Shown piece by piece: positions 32,061-44,000 of a stretch of 64,000 nt of DNA. Position numbers and translations under genes: made by a program. A model generated the notes under the pieces. The model did not search any database, was not told the DNA's origin, and was given only the letters and a program-made list of their open reading frames with translations. Each line of letters starts with the position of its first letter. The first letter of the stretch is position 1. The DNA is from Darksidea phi (Eukaryota; Ascomycota; Dothideomycetes; Pleosporales; Lentitheciaceae): positions 39,742 through 103,741 of the forward strand of contig JASJFT010000165.1 in the NCBI GenBank assembly GCA_030770425.1, written 5' to 3'.

Positions 32061-34259
32061 CTATCCCAGAAAGTCTGGTGTATGCTGCTGTCCAGGCCGC
32101 GGGAATACGCTCGTTGTAGGCACTTGGTCGATGCCCATGCCGCCTAATGTTCCTTGTGTATTGTTGTGCCATCCCTGGCCTGTCTGCTGGTTTACGAACG
32201 CGCTTTGACGGAAGGGATTCGTGCTACCCGTCGCATGTACGGTGAGACCGCCTTGGGGTGATGGCATGCCTTGGGTCGGAGGCGTGTTACGCGCGAAAGG
32301 ATTGGTTCCGGTGGGTGCGGGTTGGAGTGGCTGTAGTGATTGTTGTGATGATTGTTGTGCGAAGGGTGAGGTGGATAGCGGCGCCTGCGACTGGGGCACG
32401 GCGAAGGGTGAGGATCCGGGCGGTGATTGGGACGGTTGCAAGCCAGTCTTGTGTTTTGCGAATGGGTTGGTAGATGAGCGTCCAAGAGACGATGCCACGC
32501 CGGTTGGATTGGAGAGCATTTTAGGTTCGGGTATGCCCGTTGGCTGTGGTGGTGGTAAAATGGATTGTCGGAAGGGATTTGTGGATGTATGCTGTGGTTG
32601 TAGAGGTTCAGCTATGGTCGGGAGTTGTTGTTGTGTTGGCTGTTGTGCGAAATTAGGGACACCATTCTGAGGTATCGGAGCAAGCGAGTTTTGAGGGCTG
32701 AAGGGCTGTGGTGTATATCCGCCGAAACCGGCACCTGTATACTGCGTTTGGAGCTGTGGTTGCTGCAGCTGTTGGGGTTGTTGCATGGGCTGTTGCGTCT
32801 GACCGAAGGGGTTCGTCCCTTGCGCACTTTGTGGACTAAAGGGTTGTTGCTGCGGTGCAAAGCCAATGCTGGCCGTCTGTTGTGGCATCTGGAGGACTGG
32901 CTGCTGGAAGCCTGGCTGTTGTGGATATTGCTGGACCTGCGGCTGCGCCATGGTCTGCTGGTTGTCTTGTATCGACTCAAACAAATCGATCAGCGGTGCG
33001 TTGACAGCGGGTTTTGAAGGTGCTGGCGGTTGCGATGGCTGTGTAGTCGACGTGGATATAGGCTTGCTAGCGCCATTTGCGGCCTTTCCACCCCCCGCCG
33101 TTTTGGCCTCCTTCTCAAGCAAGTATTGTCTTCGGTTGACTTCAAAGTCCTTGTCATTAAGATACTCCTCCAGTGCATTGGACAAGCTGGTAGGCGCGTG
33201 CTTAATCTTGGGGATCTCTAGTCTTGTTGAATGCTCATGTGACCGAGCGATGCTCAGATATTGTACGACGAGCTCCGTCTGTGTGACAAAGGTTCGATAA
33301 ATGCGGAGAGCGCGCTGGGCATCTGGTTTCGACAGTTCAAAGTAGTGTTCTACCTGGTTAGAACCGTGATACGCATCTCAGAGGCAAGTCTTACCAAGCA
33401 CATTGATGGTGCCTTCGTTCATGACATGGAAGAGCACGAGCAAGTCCATGGTGAGCAGTCGGAAAGCCATCAATGTTATCTCATTTTCCGGCTCCTCGTA
33501 GAATGGCTGTATGGTTAGTATGGGCATCTGTGACCGGTGCTATGCGCGGACTCCGTACCTCGCACCTCAAGAGATGGTGTATCAGCTCTTGCACGCTCTC
33601 GGTTTCTCGGAGCAGCCCCTTCTCGATGTTCAGTCGCTTGAGGCGGCCCTCTCCGCCGCGTACATAGTCCACTCGCGTCGAGCCATACTCTATCGCTCGA
33701 TGTAGAAGGTATTCGGAGTACGTCCGTATATTGTGGCCTTGTGTCTGGACTGCGCAACGTCAGCACGGCGTTCTGGAGAGTCTGTTCATCCAGACGCTTG
33801 TACGGGCTTTTTCTTCAGGCCTTCCACCGATCCGCCTGCGCCGGGTACCGCCATTGCCCCCACATATGGATTATTTTTACACGTACCCTCTGCGAAGTGG
33901 TTCGTCGCCAGCCGCCGGTGTGGGTTCTGGGCTAGGTACTTGAGCGTGACCTCGGGCTCGCCCTCCCGGATCATTAAGTGCACGATAATTAGGCTCTTGA
34001 AGGCAATTGTCCATGTCGAGTCGCGCAGACGGTTAGTCAGCGCGCGGAAGATCTCAGCGACGCCGGCCTCGCCCGCATGCGTCGCGACGAGGATGTGCTC
34101 GACATATTTGGATTTGGGCGTCGCGAGCTGTATTGACGCATGAGCCTCCAATCTAGCAGCTGGGGGGTGATTCGAGGGGATAAATGGACGCAGCAAAGCG
34201 CGCGGGCTCACCTTGATCTTGGTCGCTCCCCTCACAGACTTCTCAAAGGAGCTCGCCAT
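32061..34259 (-). CDS. AP180/CALM-type clathrin adaptor (ANTH domain, NPF motifs)
   Basis: Five exons: 34259-34212, 34127-33887, 33749-33559, 33506-33395 and 33349-32061, giving 626 residues. Introns show clear branch and acceptor signals (for example CTAAC...CAG). The N-terminal ANTH domain starts MASSFEKSVRGATKIKLATP, with the lipid-binding KxxK-type cluster, and continues with KYVEHILVATHAGE and FKSLIIVHLMIREGE. It should bind PtdIns(4,5)P2 at the plasma membrane. From about residue 290 the protein is Gln/Pro-rich and carries at least five NPF motifs (TNPFGQ, TNPFRQ twice, TNPFAK, TNPFAR) for EH-domain partners such as Ede1/Pan1. It ends with TPDFLG. The yeast counterparts are YAP1801/YAP1802. 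Confidence 0.92.
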
Positions 34260-34629
34260 GGGTCCGTTGGTGCTGTTCTCGACAATGTTTCGTAGGGGTT
34301 GAGCAGGTGGCAGCTCGACTCCGTGTCGCCGTCGCCGTCGTAGTCGCAGTCGCAGTCGCCGTCGCTATCAGAGCATAGCGGAGCGCCAGCAATGCGAAGA
34401 ATACGATAGCAATACGCGGCTCCGGCGGCGAGCGAAGTGCGGCGCAAGGGGTGGACGTGAGGTCGAGATGGGGTTGAATTGGGGTTGAGCTGTGGCTGCA
34501 TGCTGGCCGCCGGGCTAGAGCGATGACGAAGGCTAGGCGGTTCGCTCTCGCCCCGCCTACACCAAACATTTATCTCTTTCTCTCACCACCGGGACCGCCC
34601 TCTTTAAACAAACGACCACGCCAACAGAC
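34260..34629. promoter_or_regulatory. Divergent promoter, AP180-like / nudC
   Basis: A 370-bp head-to-head interval that must serve both genes. C/T-rich and CCACC-type leader sequence precedes the nudC ATG. A GTCGCC/GTCGCA repeat lies inside it on the adaptor side. Confidence 0.55.
34325..34366. repeat. Hexamer-like GTCGCN repeat
   Basis: About seven imperfect units of GTCGCC, GTCGTA or GTCGCA in a row. On the minus strand this is a GGCGAC/TGCGAC-type run in the 5' leader of the AP180-like gene. Confidence 0.8.
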
Positions 34630-35264
34630 ATGCCCGACTCGCCGCCGCCTGAGGAGCGTGCGAAGCTCGACGCAGCGGCCAAGGCCCAGGAAGACGCTGA
34701 GCAGGCCGCGTTGCCCTACAAGTGGACGCAGACCATCAAGGACCTCGATGTCACCATTGCCGTCGACGCCAAGTACAAGGGCCGCGACCTGGATGTGAAG
34801 ATCACGAAGACTCATCTCAAGGTCGCCATCAAGGGCCAGGAGCCCATCATCGATGTACGTACCCGCGCATCCGTAGCACGGAGAACTGCCACCCTGGTTC
34901 TAACGACACACCCTAGGGCGACCTCCCCCACCCTATCCACGTCGACGACTCCACCTGGACCCTCGAGACCATCCCCGGCGGCAAAGAAGTCAGCGTTCAC
35001 CTCGACAAGGTCAACCAGATGGAGTGGTGGGCCCACGTCGTCACGACCGCGCCAAAGATCGACACCTCCAAGATCCAGCCCGAGAACAGCAAGCTGGGCG
35101 ACCTGGATGGCGAGACACGGAGCATGGTCGAGAAGATGATGTTCGACCAGCGCCAGAAGGAGATGGGCAAGCCGACGAGCGATGAGCAGAAGAAGCTGGA
35201 CCTCCTCGAGAAGTTCAAGGCGCAGCATCCGGAGATGGATTTCTCGAACGCGAAGATGGGATGA
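34630..35264 (+). CDS. nudC: Nuclear movement protein NudC
   Basis: Two exons, 34630-34854 and 34917-35264, giving 190 residues, close to the short fungal NUDC. The N-terminus is a charged helix ([20 protein letters not shown]). The central CS domain (p23-like) reads [36 protein letters not shown], then [19 protein letters not shown] across the intron and [10 protein letters not shown]. The C-terminus [20 protein letters not shown] followed by DFSNAKMG is typical of the family. NudC works as an Hsp90-linked chaperone for dynein-pathway proteins (NUDF/LIS1) needed for nuclear migration. It shares a divergent promoter with the clathrin adaptor gene. Confidence 0.95.
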
Positions 35265-36842
35265 TAATCGGCGGCCAAGATGACGAGGGTGTGGGATCAC
35301 GGATACAAAAAAGCATCGCGACAGAGACTGACACTTGTGCGAGGCCCAAGCCGCGCGATGGCGCCTGGCATAGTCGCTCTCTCCAGGTTCGTCCATCCCA
35401 GGTTTCTTCTCGGTTGCATAGCATGAGCATGCATCCGATGCTGCTTCAGAGAAGCCGAGCATAAAAATGACAATGTCAGCATCTGTGTACCTGTCCTATC
35501 TTGCCACAACTGCGTCCCTGCGCGTCTGTTGACTATACCAAGCAAAACGTGCCTATTCCACATTACCATCGTCATCTTATCAGACCACGGCCTGCGAAAA
35601 TCTAAATTGATATTGCCTAGAACTCATAGAAGTTTAGCTGAGCTGTAGCATTGCGACTAGTGGCAACATGTGCAGGATGCATGCGACTGTTGACACAAGA
35701 TGCGGCTCTGCGGGTGGCCTGACCGGAACATTCCTTATCTCCAGAGGCAAAGCTCTCTTCGGCGAGAGAGGGACCAAAGCTTCTGCAAGTAACTAATCAA
35801 ACTTTTCGACTGACGTGAGACAGGCTGCTCCAGAAGATGGGCTGTGGGTGACAATCCTCCGACCGAAAGCTCCACCTTTTGCCATCACGTGGATATACCT
35901 AAACCTTACAGCCTCCAAATCGTCCAGTTTCGACTAAACGAGCGCGTGTTTTCGAAACCAGGCATGATCGCAAATGCGCCTTGTACCGGTGACGTACTCA
36001 GTTGGCGAGGAAGAGCTTGCCTTTCGACTTTACGATTCAACCCAAACTATCTACGGTCAGTTTGTGCGGTCCAAGAGCCGCGGGATGAGTCTATAAAGCC
36101 CTCGTTTCAGGCAACGGGTCACAAAACTGCGCAACTTAGGAGCGTCGTAATCACAACTTCTCAGAGTTACCACCTCGTCTGTGCAACGACGCGTGTCGGC
36201 AGGCATCCACTGAACAATATGATCAAAAGCCACTGTTTTCGGCCGAAGATTCTGAAGGCGACCCAAAAGTTGGCCAGCACCCTCATTTTCAGCCCCAAGT
36301 GCGGTCAGTGACCAGCCTTAATCATCACTGCCTCGCTGTGGCGACCAGATGTTCAGCTTGCATGACCTCTCCCGCACGACCCCGCTGGTTTGTCACGAGC
36401 AAACCCCCAGGAACATTTCCAACCTCGAGCAAACGCCAGGCACCGGACGTCGCTCATGCGATGAGCGGCTGCGCGCGCGGAAGCGGCCGAGCCAATGGGC
36501 GGAGTTCGTGATCGCCACCAGCCACACACAGTGGCCGTGCAAGCTGCTCCACACCCTTCCGTTATGCACAGGCGAGGCGAAGCAATCAATGATGGTGTGC
36601 GCATATTTGGAACATGGTCACTCTTTCAGGCAAGTGAGACATTGTTTGTGTATAGAGTATATAAGGCGTGGCTAGTCTCGAAACCGTGACTACTTTCGCC
36701 CTTGATATACCACAGTACAAGCTCACAGCTCTTCCTATTCTACGCGCATCACATCTTTTCCACACCTCTTCGCTTTCCATCTCGCTTTGTCCTACCAGAA
36801 AGAGAACCGGCAAGGCTCGTCAAGTTGCAACTCGCAACTACA
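35265..36842. other. Gene-free stretch
   Basis: About 1.6 kb. No frame with family signal or convincing splice sites. The last 150 bp (C/T-rich, CACCTCTTCGC) look like the leader of the next gene. Confidence 0.4.
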
Positions 36843-37505
36843 ATGTCCTACCTCCACTACCACTCCTCTTGCACCCGCGAGCGTGACCCTTACGACTCGG
36901 ACTCGCTCTACCCTCGCCCACTCGTCCGCCGCAACTCCAAGCGTCAACGCATCGACATTTACGATGACGATGAGCACGACGACTACCCGTACACATCATC
37001 GCACAAGCCTTCCAAGCTTTCCCGTGCTCTGACTCTTCGTCAACCATCCCAGCTGGAGAAGTACAACGTCTGGTCGCACCCCAAACACTCCGAGAAGGAA
37101 TACTACCACCGTCACTCCTCCGACTACGACCACGACGACGATCGCACAATCCGCTATAAATACACATCAAGCCGCTACGCGGAGCCTTCGCACTCGCACG
37201 CCCACGCACACTCCGATGATGAATCTGACCGCGAACGCGAAATCCGCCTCAAAGTCAAAGCCACTTTCGGCCGACCCAAGTCTTCACACTCATCTTCGCA
37301 CAAAGTGATGGCCTGGCCCGGTGAGCTCTTCAGGCGCCGCGAGAAATACGAAGACGAAGACTGGGAGAGCAGGGAGAGGGAGAGGAGTGGCGAGTGGTGG
37401 GATGAGCAGGAGCCTCAGCTCAAGGAGAGGACGGTGAGGTATAGGCGGATCAAGAGGACGAGGACGGATGAGTGGAAGCCGCTTAGTGGATGGAGGAGGT
37501 CGTAA
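36843..37505 (+). CDS. Unknown low-complexity protein rich in Ser, His, Asp and Arg
   Basis: The frame is open from 36702, but the ATG at 36843 has a good context (ACTACAATGTC), follows a pyrimidine-rich leader and gives a coherent 220-residue product starting MSYLHYHSSCTRERDPYDSD. The middle is full of His/Ser/Tyr/Asp (YHRHSSDYDHDDDRT), followed by a charged segment with EREIRLKVKATFGRPKSSHS and a Trp- and Arg/Glu-rich C-terminus (WESRERERSGEWWDEQEPQL). There is no signal peptide, membrane segment or known domain. It is likely disordered. Codon use is strongly C-biased in the first half, as in expressed fungal genes. Confidence 0.6.
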   Translation: MSYLHYHSSCTRERDPYDSDSLYPRPLVRRNSKRQRIDIYDDDEHDDYPYTSSHKPSKLSRALTLRQPSQLEKYNVWSHPKHSEKEYYHRHSSDYDHDDDRTIRYKYTSSRYAEPSHSHAHAHSDDESDREREIRLKVKATFGRPKSSHSSSHKVMAWPGELFRRREKYEDEDWESRERERSGEWWDEQEPQLKERTVRYRRIKRTRTDEWKPLSGWRRS

Positions 37506-38356
37506 GCGGGTGTGAGAACGGGAGGAGGTGCATGGTGAACAGATTGTTTTCGATTCCTCTTAAGATTGTACTTCTTCTGTATTATTAGCTAGACTAAGCA
37601 TCTTTTGCTGGGTTGTTGGTTCGGCGGTCAAGGCGCTGGTAGAGGCGTTCCGGACACTGCTTGTTGATGGCTTGGAGGAGGAACGCCAGGACCTAGATAC
37701 CAGAACTATACTATAAGATAGTAACGAGATGTACGAGTAGATAGATTATTGCAAGCGTATCGAGCATTACTGCACTTGCCTCGAACATTGAGACACAAGT
37801 CTGTTTTGCATTTTATTGAGGTGAACGCTGCTCGATTTGTGACTTGTTAGAATGCTGACTGAACCAAGGACTTTACGAATATGACTCCCGGTTGATGTCG
37901 CTGGAATCTAAGGGCTTAGTCTGCGTTCAGGATTTGGTGAGGCTAAAGACAGATGCGTGAAGTGGTACTCAAATACTGCGGAGAGTGTGGAATGTGTTAC
38001 CGTAAGAGTAGTGTCAAGTTATTAGTTCCAGCTTCGGAGGTAAAAGTACGATAAGAATAGAAGCCGATGATACGCCCTTGAGTAGCATGTCAAGATGCCG
38101 ACGAACTGGGCAATAATGCTGGCTGCAAGTAACATTGGGACATGACGTAATTACTACGATAAGCTATTCGGGCTGACGACGGGAACGTCCAAGGGAGGCT
38201 GGACACGATGTGCGACAGACCACGGAGGCATAAGCACTAGCAACAGAAACGTCCAATCACGCGATTCGGAAGGAGCCAAGTCATGTGGTAGACTCGGGTA
38301 CTCTGAAGCTTTAACGACGGTATATGTATTATTAAATCCAGAAAATTGTTGCCATT
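37506..38356. other. Gene-free stretch
   Basis: About 850 bp between the low-complexity protein gene and the tRNA. Nothing recognised. Confidence 0.4.
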
Positions 38357-38436
38357 GGCTCGATGGTGTAGTGGTTATCACGTCTGCTTTACATATTGTA
38401 CGCAGAAGGTCCTGAGTTCAATCCTCAGTCGAGTCA
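38357..38436 (+). tRNA. tRNA-Val (anticodon TAC) with 7-nt intron
   Basis: The acceptor stem GGCTCGA pairs with TCGAGTC (one G-T pair) and the discriminator is A. The D arm is TGGTGTAGTGGTTATCA. The anticodon stem TCTGC/GCAGA encloses the loop TT-TAC-A, an intron TATTGTA, then C. The T arm CTGAG-TTCAATC-CTCAG is perfect. The intron sits one base 3' of the anticodon, the standard position. Mature length is 73 nt. Confidence 0.88.
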
Positions 38437-38819
38437 CAATCCTTTTTGCTAATTTGTCTCTATCCAACTTTGCCCTAATCATATGAAGACCGGAAGGGAA
38501 AAAAAGAAATGAGGTTGTTGGACAGCTCTTTTTTCTTATTTCGTTATTCTTTTTGATGATTTTTCTATTTGGGAGTGGGTGCTTCCCCAATTCATCAAAC
38601 GCCGTAATTACACCTCGGGAATTTTGTGGGTTTGAGAGATGGCCGGAACGGTGCTAAGTGGGGCAGAGTGGAGTAGGGAGCGAGGTGTACAATATGATGG
38701 TATGGCGCTTGGTGCTTGGGCAGCTTATCTACGTACGCTTGGCAAGACGGGACCCTCCAAAAAATCCCGACACAGCTTATTCCAACATGGTAAATCGCGC
38801 TTAAATTCTGAACAAAAAG

Positions 38820-39370
38820 CCGTCTACGAACGACTAGGAAAGCATGATGGAATCATCCAATGCTTCAAGCATTGGACGAGCCGATTGAACTCGCATTTGC
38901 CAACCAAGGCGACCTATCGACCTATTGCAGACAAACCCCTTACCATCTCGAAATTCCAGAGCCAAGTGGGTTCAATTGCTAGTGGATACCTTCAGCTACG
39001 CGCATGCTCGCAGGGTTGTTGTCCAAGACGTTGCTCTTCGGAATATTCTCGTGCACGACTTAAAGCTGCCAGACTTTGGGGAAGCCTTCTTATTGCCATT
39101 GCACACCGACATGGAACGCTTTTGCGTCAACGATACCACCCCTCAAATTGAGATACTCCACCTCGGGTGCCTTTTGTACTCCATTGCCGTCTAGCAGGAG
39201 TTCAAATATAATTACTTCGATACCGAGCGTTGGCCAGAAGCAGAAAAGCTGCCTGCGACAGACGACATCCTCTTTGGGAGCATCATCAAAAAGTGCTGGA
39301 ACGGAGAGTATGCCAGTATGGAAGCACTCCAGAAGGACATGTCAAGAAGCGACCCCAGGCTGCACGTGAT
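38820..39370 (+). pseudogene. Broken protein-kinase-like gene
   Basis: Fragments in three frames: YERLGKHDGIIQCF; then PIELAFANQGDLSTYCRQTP; then LVDTFSYAHARRVVVQDVAL, RNILVHDLKLPDFGEAFLLP (catalytic loop with QDV in place of HRD, and an intact DFG), followed by IEILHLGCLLYSIAV, an in-frame TAG, and QEFKYNYFDTERWPEAEKLP. The stop replaces a residue that is Trp in many relatives, which fits TGG to TAG, a G-to-A change. With two frameshifts and this stop the gene is dead. Confidence 0.65.
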
Positions 39371-39639
39371 CACGCGATGGCCCACGCGTTGTGACCCATA
39401 TGACGCGTAAGCACGGCATGGATAAACGCGTGCCTCGTACTCATGGTTATTTCTCTTCTCTGCTATTCAGGCGTGACGGGGAAATGAATGTAATAAGACA
39501 TGATATTTTTTCCAACCGCCACGATTTGGGCGCGTGAGTTTCTGACGTTCTTCCGGAACTCGCGTCACATTCTCAAACGCTGACAGAGCGCGCAACTCTG
39601 GCAGATTCTTTTCCACGAGATCTGACATCGAACAGTACA

Positions 39640-40425
39640 ACATCTGGACTCAGAGTGACAACAGAATCAACGTCGCTAGGTCGGATGGTATGAAGATCAC
39701 CGACACCCTCGATGCAGTCTGCAATCTTCGTGCGGACTTAGCGTCCAACAATTGGGGATACGAGGTCACGACTCGTATATGCGATAGGTTTGCTAGCCTG
39801 AATTAGGATACATTCCTGCATGAGAAAGCTTTTCAGCCGCTTGGTCTCAGATGCATCTGGCAATCAGGAAGGCTTCGACAAGGTCGCACGCGCATATAAG
39901 GTACTAGACAATCTCACTCCATTCGACATACTCACGGTCCAAATGTCGGGCAAGATGCTTCTCGGTGGTGCTGATGGCGTAGTCAGCTACGTCAAGGATC
40001 TTTTGCCCCTATCTAAGCATTTGCTTAAGGGAGCCGTTCATCAATTTGGAAACGATACGACGACCACTCCGGGTAACCTCCTTAGACAGTTTTCAAGTAC
40101 CATATATGCACACAGCCAAGCTAATGGTTCCAGTCGCCATGAGTCGGCATATATATTCGGTTGGTTGCCTACCCACCTTCCAAACACACTTGTGCAGTTT
40201 GGTACGAATAGTGGGCTCCTGGGAGAGGGCCTAGTGACCGACGTGGCACAGAGTCGAGGTCTATAATTGCTCACTAGGGGAGCATGCCAGCAAACTTCGC
40301 TACAGTGCTCCTGTTTCCCAAATCGGAGTCCGCAATTGTCGTCCTTACGAATTCTCGCCTTCGTGCGGTATGGCTGACTATATCACCCAATTCTTGACCC
40401 AAATTCTGTTTGATTTCCCTGGGAG
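39640..40425 (+). pseudogene. Relic of a beta-lactamase-related (serine hydrolase) protein
   Basis: Pieces in order fit the fungal class-C beta-lactamase-like/transpeptidase family: NIWTQSDNRINVARSDGMK, ASNNWGYEVTTRI (Tyr of the YxN-type motif replaced by NN-W), an in-frame TAG, DTFLHEKAFQPLGL, then an open frame (39820-40266) with VARAYKVLDNLTPFDIL, GGADGVVSYVKDLLPLSKHL and ESAYIFGWLPTHLPN, then in other frames LLFPKSESAIVVLTNSR and CGMADYITQFLTQILFDFPG. The N-terminal part with SxxK is not found. At least three frame changes. Confidence 0.65.
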
Positions 40426-41047
40426 ATGGACATTCTTTCGTGCTAGATTATAAGGGCTGGCAATTGTTCCGTGAATAGCCTCTTCTGTAGCCATGATTTA
40501 AAGATACCGGACGGTGAGGAGTATACTAGGGAGGACAGAGAGTAGAGTTGTGGTTGCTTGATACGCGAGAGTGTTTTACTATGTACCGGTATATTGAGTA
40601 TCTAGCTAGATCGCATAGTGTTACCAAAACAGCGTAAGATTGTGGGACTTCTGGAGTTCGGCCTTGAGCGCTTCGTATAATATGCCTCTATAAGTATAGA
40701 GTTTCACAAATAATCACGTTAAGGGCACTTACACGAACGTGATACATCCCTACCATAGACCGGACAAGTGGAATTCTACATAGAGATTTTCCCGATACAG
40801 TCAAAGCCTTGGAGAAATTCAGTTAAAACCACCCCATCTGCTTCGAAAAGCGGAAGAGTTGCCGGACATTATTAAAGACACATTGCTCCCAACGCCATGC
40901 TCCTTGTCGACCCTTGACCTGTTATCAGAAGAAGAATCGTCGTCTTCGCATAATTGACATCCATCGACCCACGGCCTCAACCGAGTATAGGTAGGGCCAC
41001 AATATGAGCCATAAAGTCCGAGGACTTCCAAACACAGCCTCAACCTA
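40426..41047. other. Gene-free stretch
   Basis: About 620 bp downstream of the beta-lactamase-like relic and of the large ankyrin-type gene. No gene seen. Confidence 0.4.
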
Positions 41048-44000
41048 TTATCCCTCGCCTCCCTCTGCAAAATCATTTTGATGCCTGAGTGCCATTGACC
41101 TGGTAATTTGCTCCCGAATTTCGAGTAACGTCTCGTCCAAAGAATCGACTGGCAAAGGTAAAGCATCTAGCAGGTTCGTTCCCCAACGTTTCGCCTCATC
41201 CAATTCCGGAACATAATCATTCAGGACAGCCCACCATGTCTTCCAAAATGCTTCAAACTCGCTGTCGTATTCCAAGTCGAGCTCCTCGTACAATCGCATC
41301 AATGACTGAAGCTTGACGTTCGAGTACGCGTCTTCCTCACGAAATTCTGCAGCTTCGGAAGGATCTAGCATTATGAAATAGTTATTAGGAGAGATATGCA
41401 CGCAGAAGCCTGCTGGACTATTACCAGGCACAATCCCGAACCTGCAGCACGTGTGTCGCATGCCAAGACGGTCAAAAAGCTCAACGCGACACAGATCCGA
41501 GAAGCCAGGTTTTCCGCAAAGAGACTTAGGGCAGAAACGAGCGAATTGTCGAAATAGATTCTCCTTGTCCTTGTATTTCCTCCATGTTACGTAGGCGGGG
41601 TGCAGGCGGCTGATGTGCTTTATCAAAGCTGTGACTGGAGAACAGCCTTCGCGGGAGCAGAAGCATTCACATTCATCTCGGGGATACGGTGGAAGATGTT
41701 TAACGGCTTGCAGAAGGATGTCGGGAAGGCCAAATTCGTATGTTTTGTCGTCTACGGATGGGCCCCAGGTCCCGAAATCGGCTGCCAGCTTGTGTACGAG
41801 AGTGTTGTTATGCAAAGCTGGGAATGTGAGATTCTTCGCGCCGTGTTGAAGAAACCAGTATAACGTTCGCCAATGACCTTTTTGATAACCTTGGGTGTTC
41901 ATTAGTAGGGGAGTAACCCCACTCTCATCATACTCGTCAATCTCACTGAATCCTGCACTCCAGAAGCCTTCGGCAACTTCGGGGGTGATGAATGGAGTGT
42001 GATAAATGGTCCTAGCCATCCCCGGAAATAGGTTCTTACGACATGGAACGCCCATCTCTTCGAGCTTCTGGTATATTCCCAAAGCAGCAGAGTCAATTTT
42101 GTATATTGGATCTTGAAATTTGCGCCAGCCTAGGTTTTCCAGCTGAGATGGCGGCAAATGCTGTTTGGCTAATTCCATCAGCTCTACTCGAGCACGGACG
42201 ATAGCTTTAATTAGCAATGTCAGAATCCGCGAGTCGAAGTCTGGCTGAATGCTTCTACGCCACAAGGCCAGATCAACCAGAGAGCAGACGAAAGATGGGG
42301 ATCCGGACATAGTCTTTGTTACTGGGCAGAAGTACCAAGTATCCGCTTGGATAAGCAGATCTAATGACTCCAGAGCTTGATACACGATGGCGAAGTGGGT
42401 GGCCTGCCATGGATCTGCTTCTGCTTTCAATAACATCTTCACACCTGCTAGCCACCCGACAGCGAAACAAAGTGCGGAGTAAGTTTCACAAGAATCGTTG
42501 GCTTCGACTTGGGAATGAAGCAAGTGTTCAACGAGTCCTCGGTCCCTTGTAATAACCGCAAGGCAGAGACGGGAGCAGCCATATTCTGGGCAGCGTTAGC
42601 GGATTGAGCGCATGTAAATGTAAGTGGAGCTCTTTACCAATTGCTAGGTCTGGAATAGCCGAGAAGAGACGAGGGATCGCCCATGGGTCTATCGGTGGTG
42701 AACGGCTAGAGAATGCAGGAACCTCGTGCTTCGCTAACAGCTGCAAGAATATCGTTCGGTTCCTTGTCAAGGTACTGGTCTCTGGCAGGCAAGATATGCA
42801 AAGAGATAGGGCGGTCTCGTAACCAGGCATAAGCGATGACCTAAATAGTACACGGTTAGCTGTCTGTGTGATTATGCCAAAATTAAGGCGGGTTAACCAC
42901 TCACTTCAAATTATTGTCTTCGTATAGTAGGAGCCACTCAAACCTAGATTGATGAAAATGTTAACATGAAAAATTACAAATAATCCCCCTATTTAAGATA
43001 TAGAACTTACCCTTCCTTGATAGTATCTACTGGTGTCCCACCTTTGATTAATAGATGGAGTATCGAATTAATGATATCCGATACCCCCTCTTGAACAGTC
43101 CAAAGACACAACAAGGTCTTGTGAAGTGCCTATTGTTCCAACGCTCGGTTTAGCATGGATGTACTTTGGAAAGGCTATCTAAGGGATAAGCTTACATGAA
43201 GGAGAGTCTCGCCATCCCAGGCCTGTATGCGCGCCCAATCCCGAGATCTCTGAAAATCATCTAATAGCGAAGTATGCAGCTGCATCAGTGATTTCCGACA
43301 TCGCTGCAATTGGTCTGTGGTCACGTTTCCTTTATATTGGAGGATTTTATATTGGAGCAAAGAGTCCCCGAGAGGAAGGTCCAGAGCCATCAGAATCTCT
43401 GAATGAGCTTTTGCCATATGCTTGAAACCAGGCGCATCCTTGCTATACTTGTCGACAAATCTCGTCGTACAGATGATGCCTGCCAAGAACGAAGTGGTAG
43501 TTACTGCAAAGCGCATAAGCGAGGCGTTTCTGTAGTCCGCGTACCTTCCACTTAGTCTAACGGAGGTTTTTCGTTCGACGACTGCCCCCTCATTGCCGTC
43601 ATAATATTGGCATCCGGGTAGATGAGTACCATATTTGCGGCTAACGATGGTGATTGGGCCTATGGTGACTAGCCGCTCCGCTCGTCCTAAGCGTTGACAG
43701 GGGCAGAATAGGGATACATTCATATCTGGAGCAGTGGCCGTATGGTCTGGTACGATGGGTCGGATGAGCATATACCCTTCAAGCTGTCGTGCCTATGTGC
43801 CGAGTTTCATTAGTCACACTGAGCCTGCGAGTAGAGATTGCGAGCAGAGAACGTACTAAACGCCCAACCGAGTCCTCGGAAAATGTGAGTTCCTTCAAGG
43901 AGTCATGTAGTTCTCCAAACCCACGATTGATCTGCTCTTCGAGGCTCCTCCCGGTATGTCTCACATCACACTGGGTTGTGTCTATCGATTGATGCGCAGA

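Noticed and set aside
31759..32172. 137-codon minus-strand frame at the end of the AP180-like gene
   Set aside because: Overlaps the last codons of the adaptor in another frame and shows no family pattern.
34812..35462. 216-codon minus-strand frame over nudC
   Set aside because: It is the antisense of the nudC exons; the nudC reading has the clear CS-domain signal.
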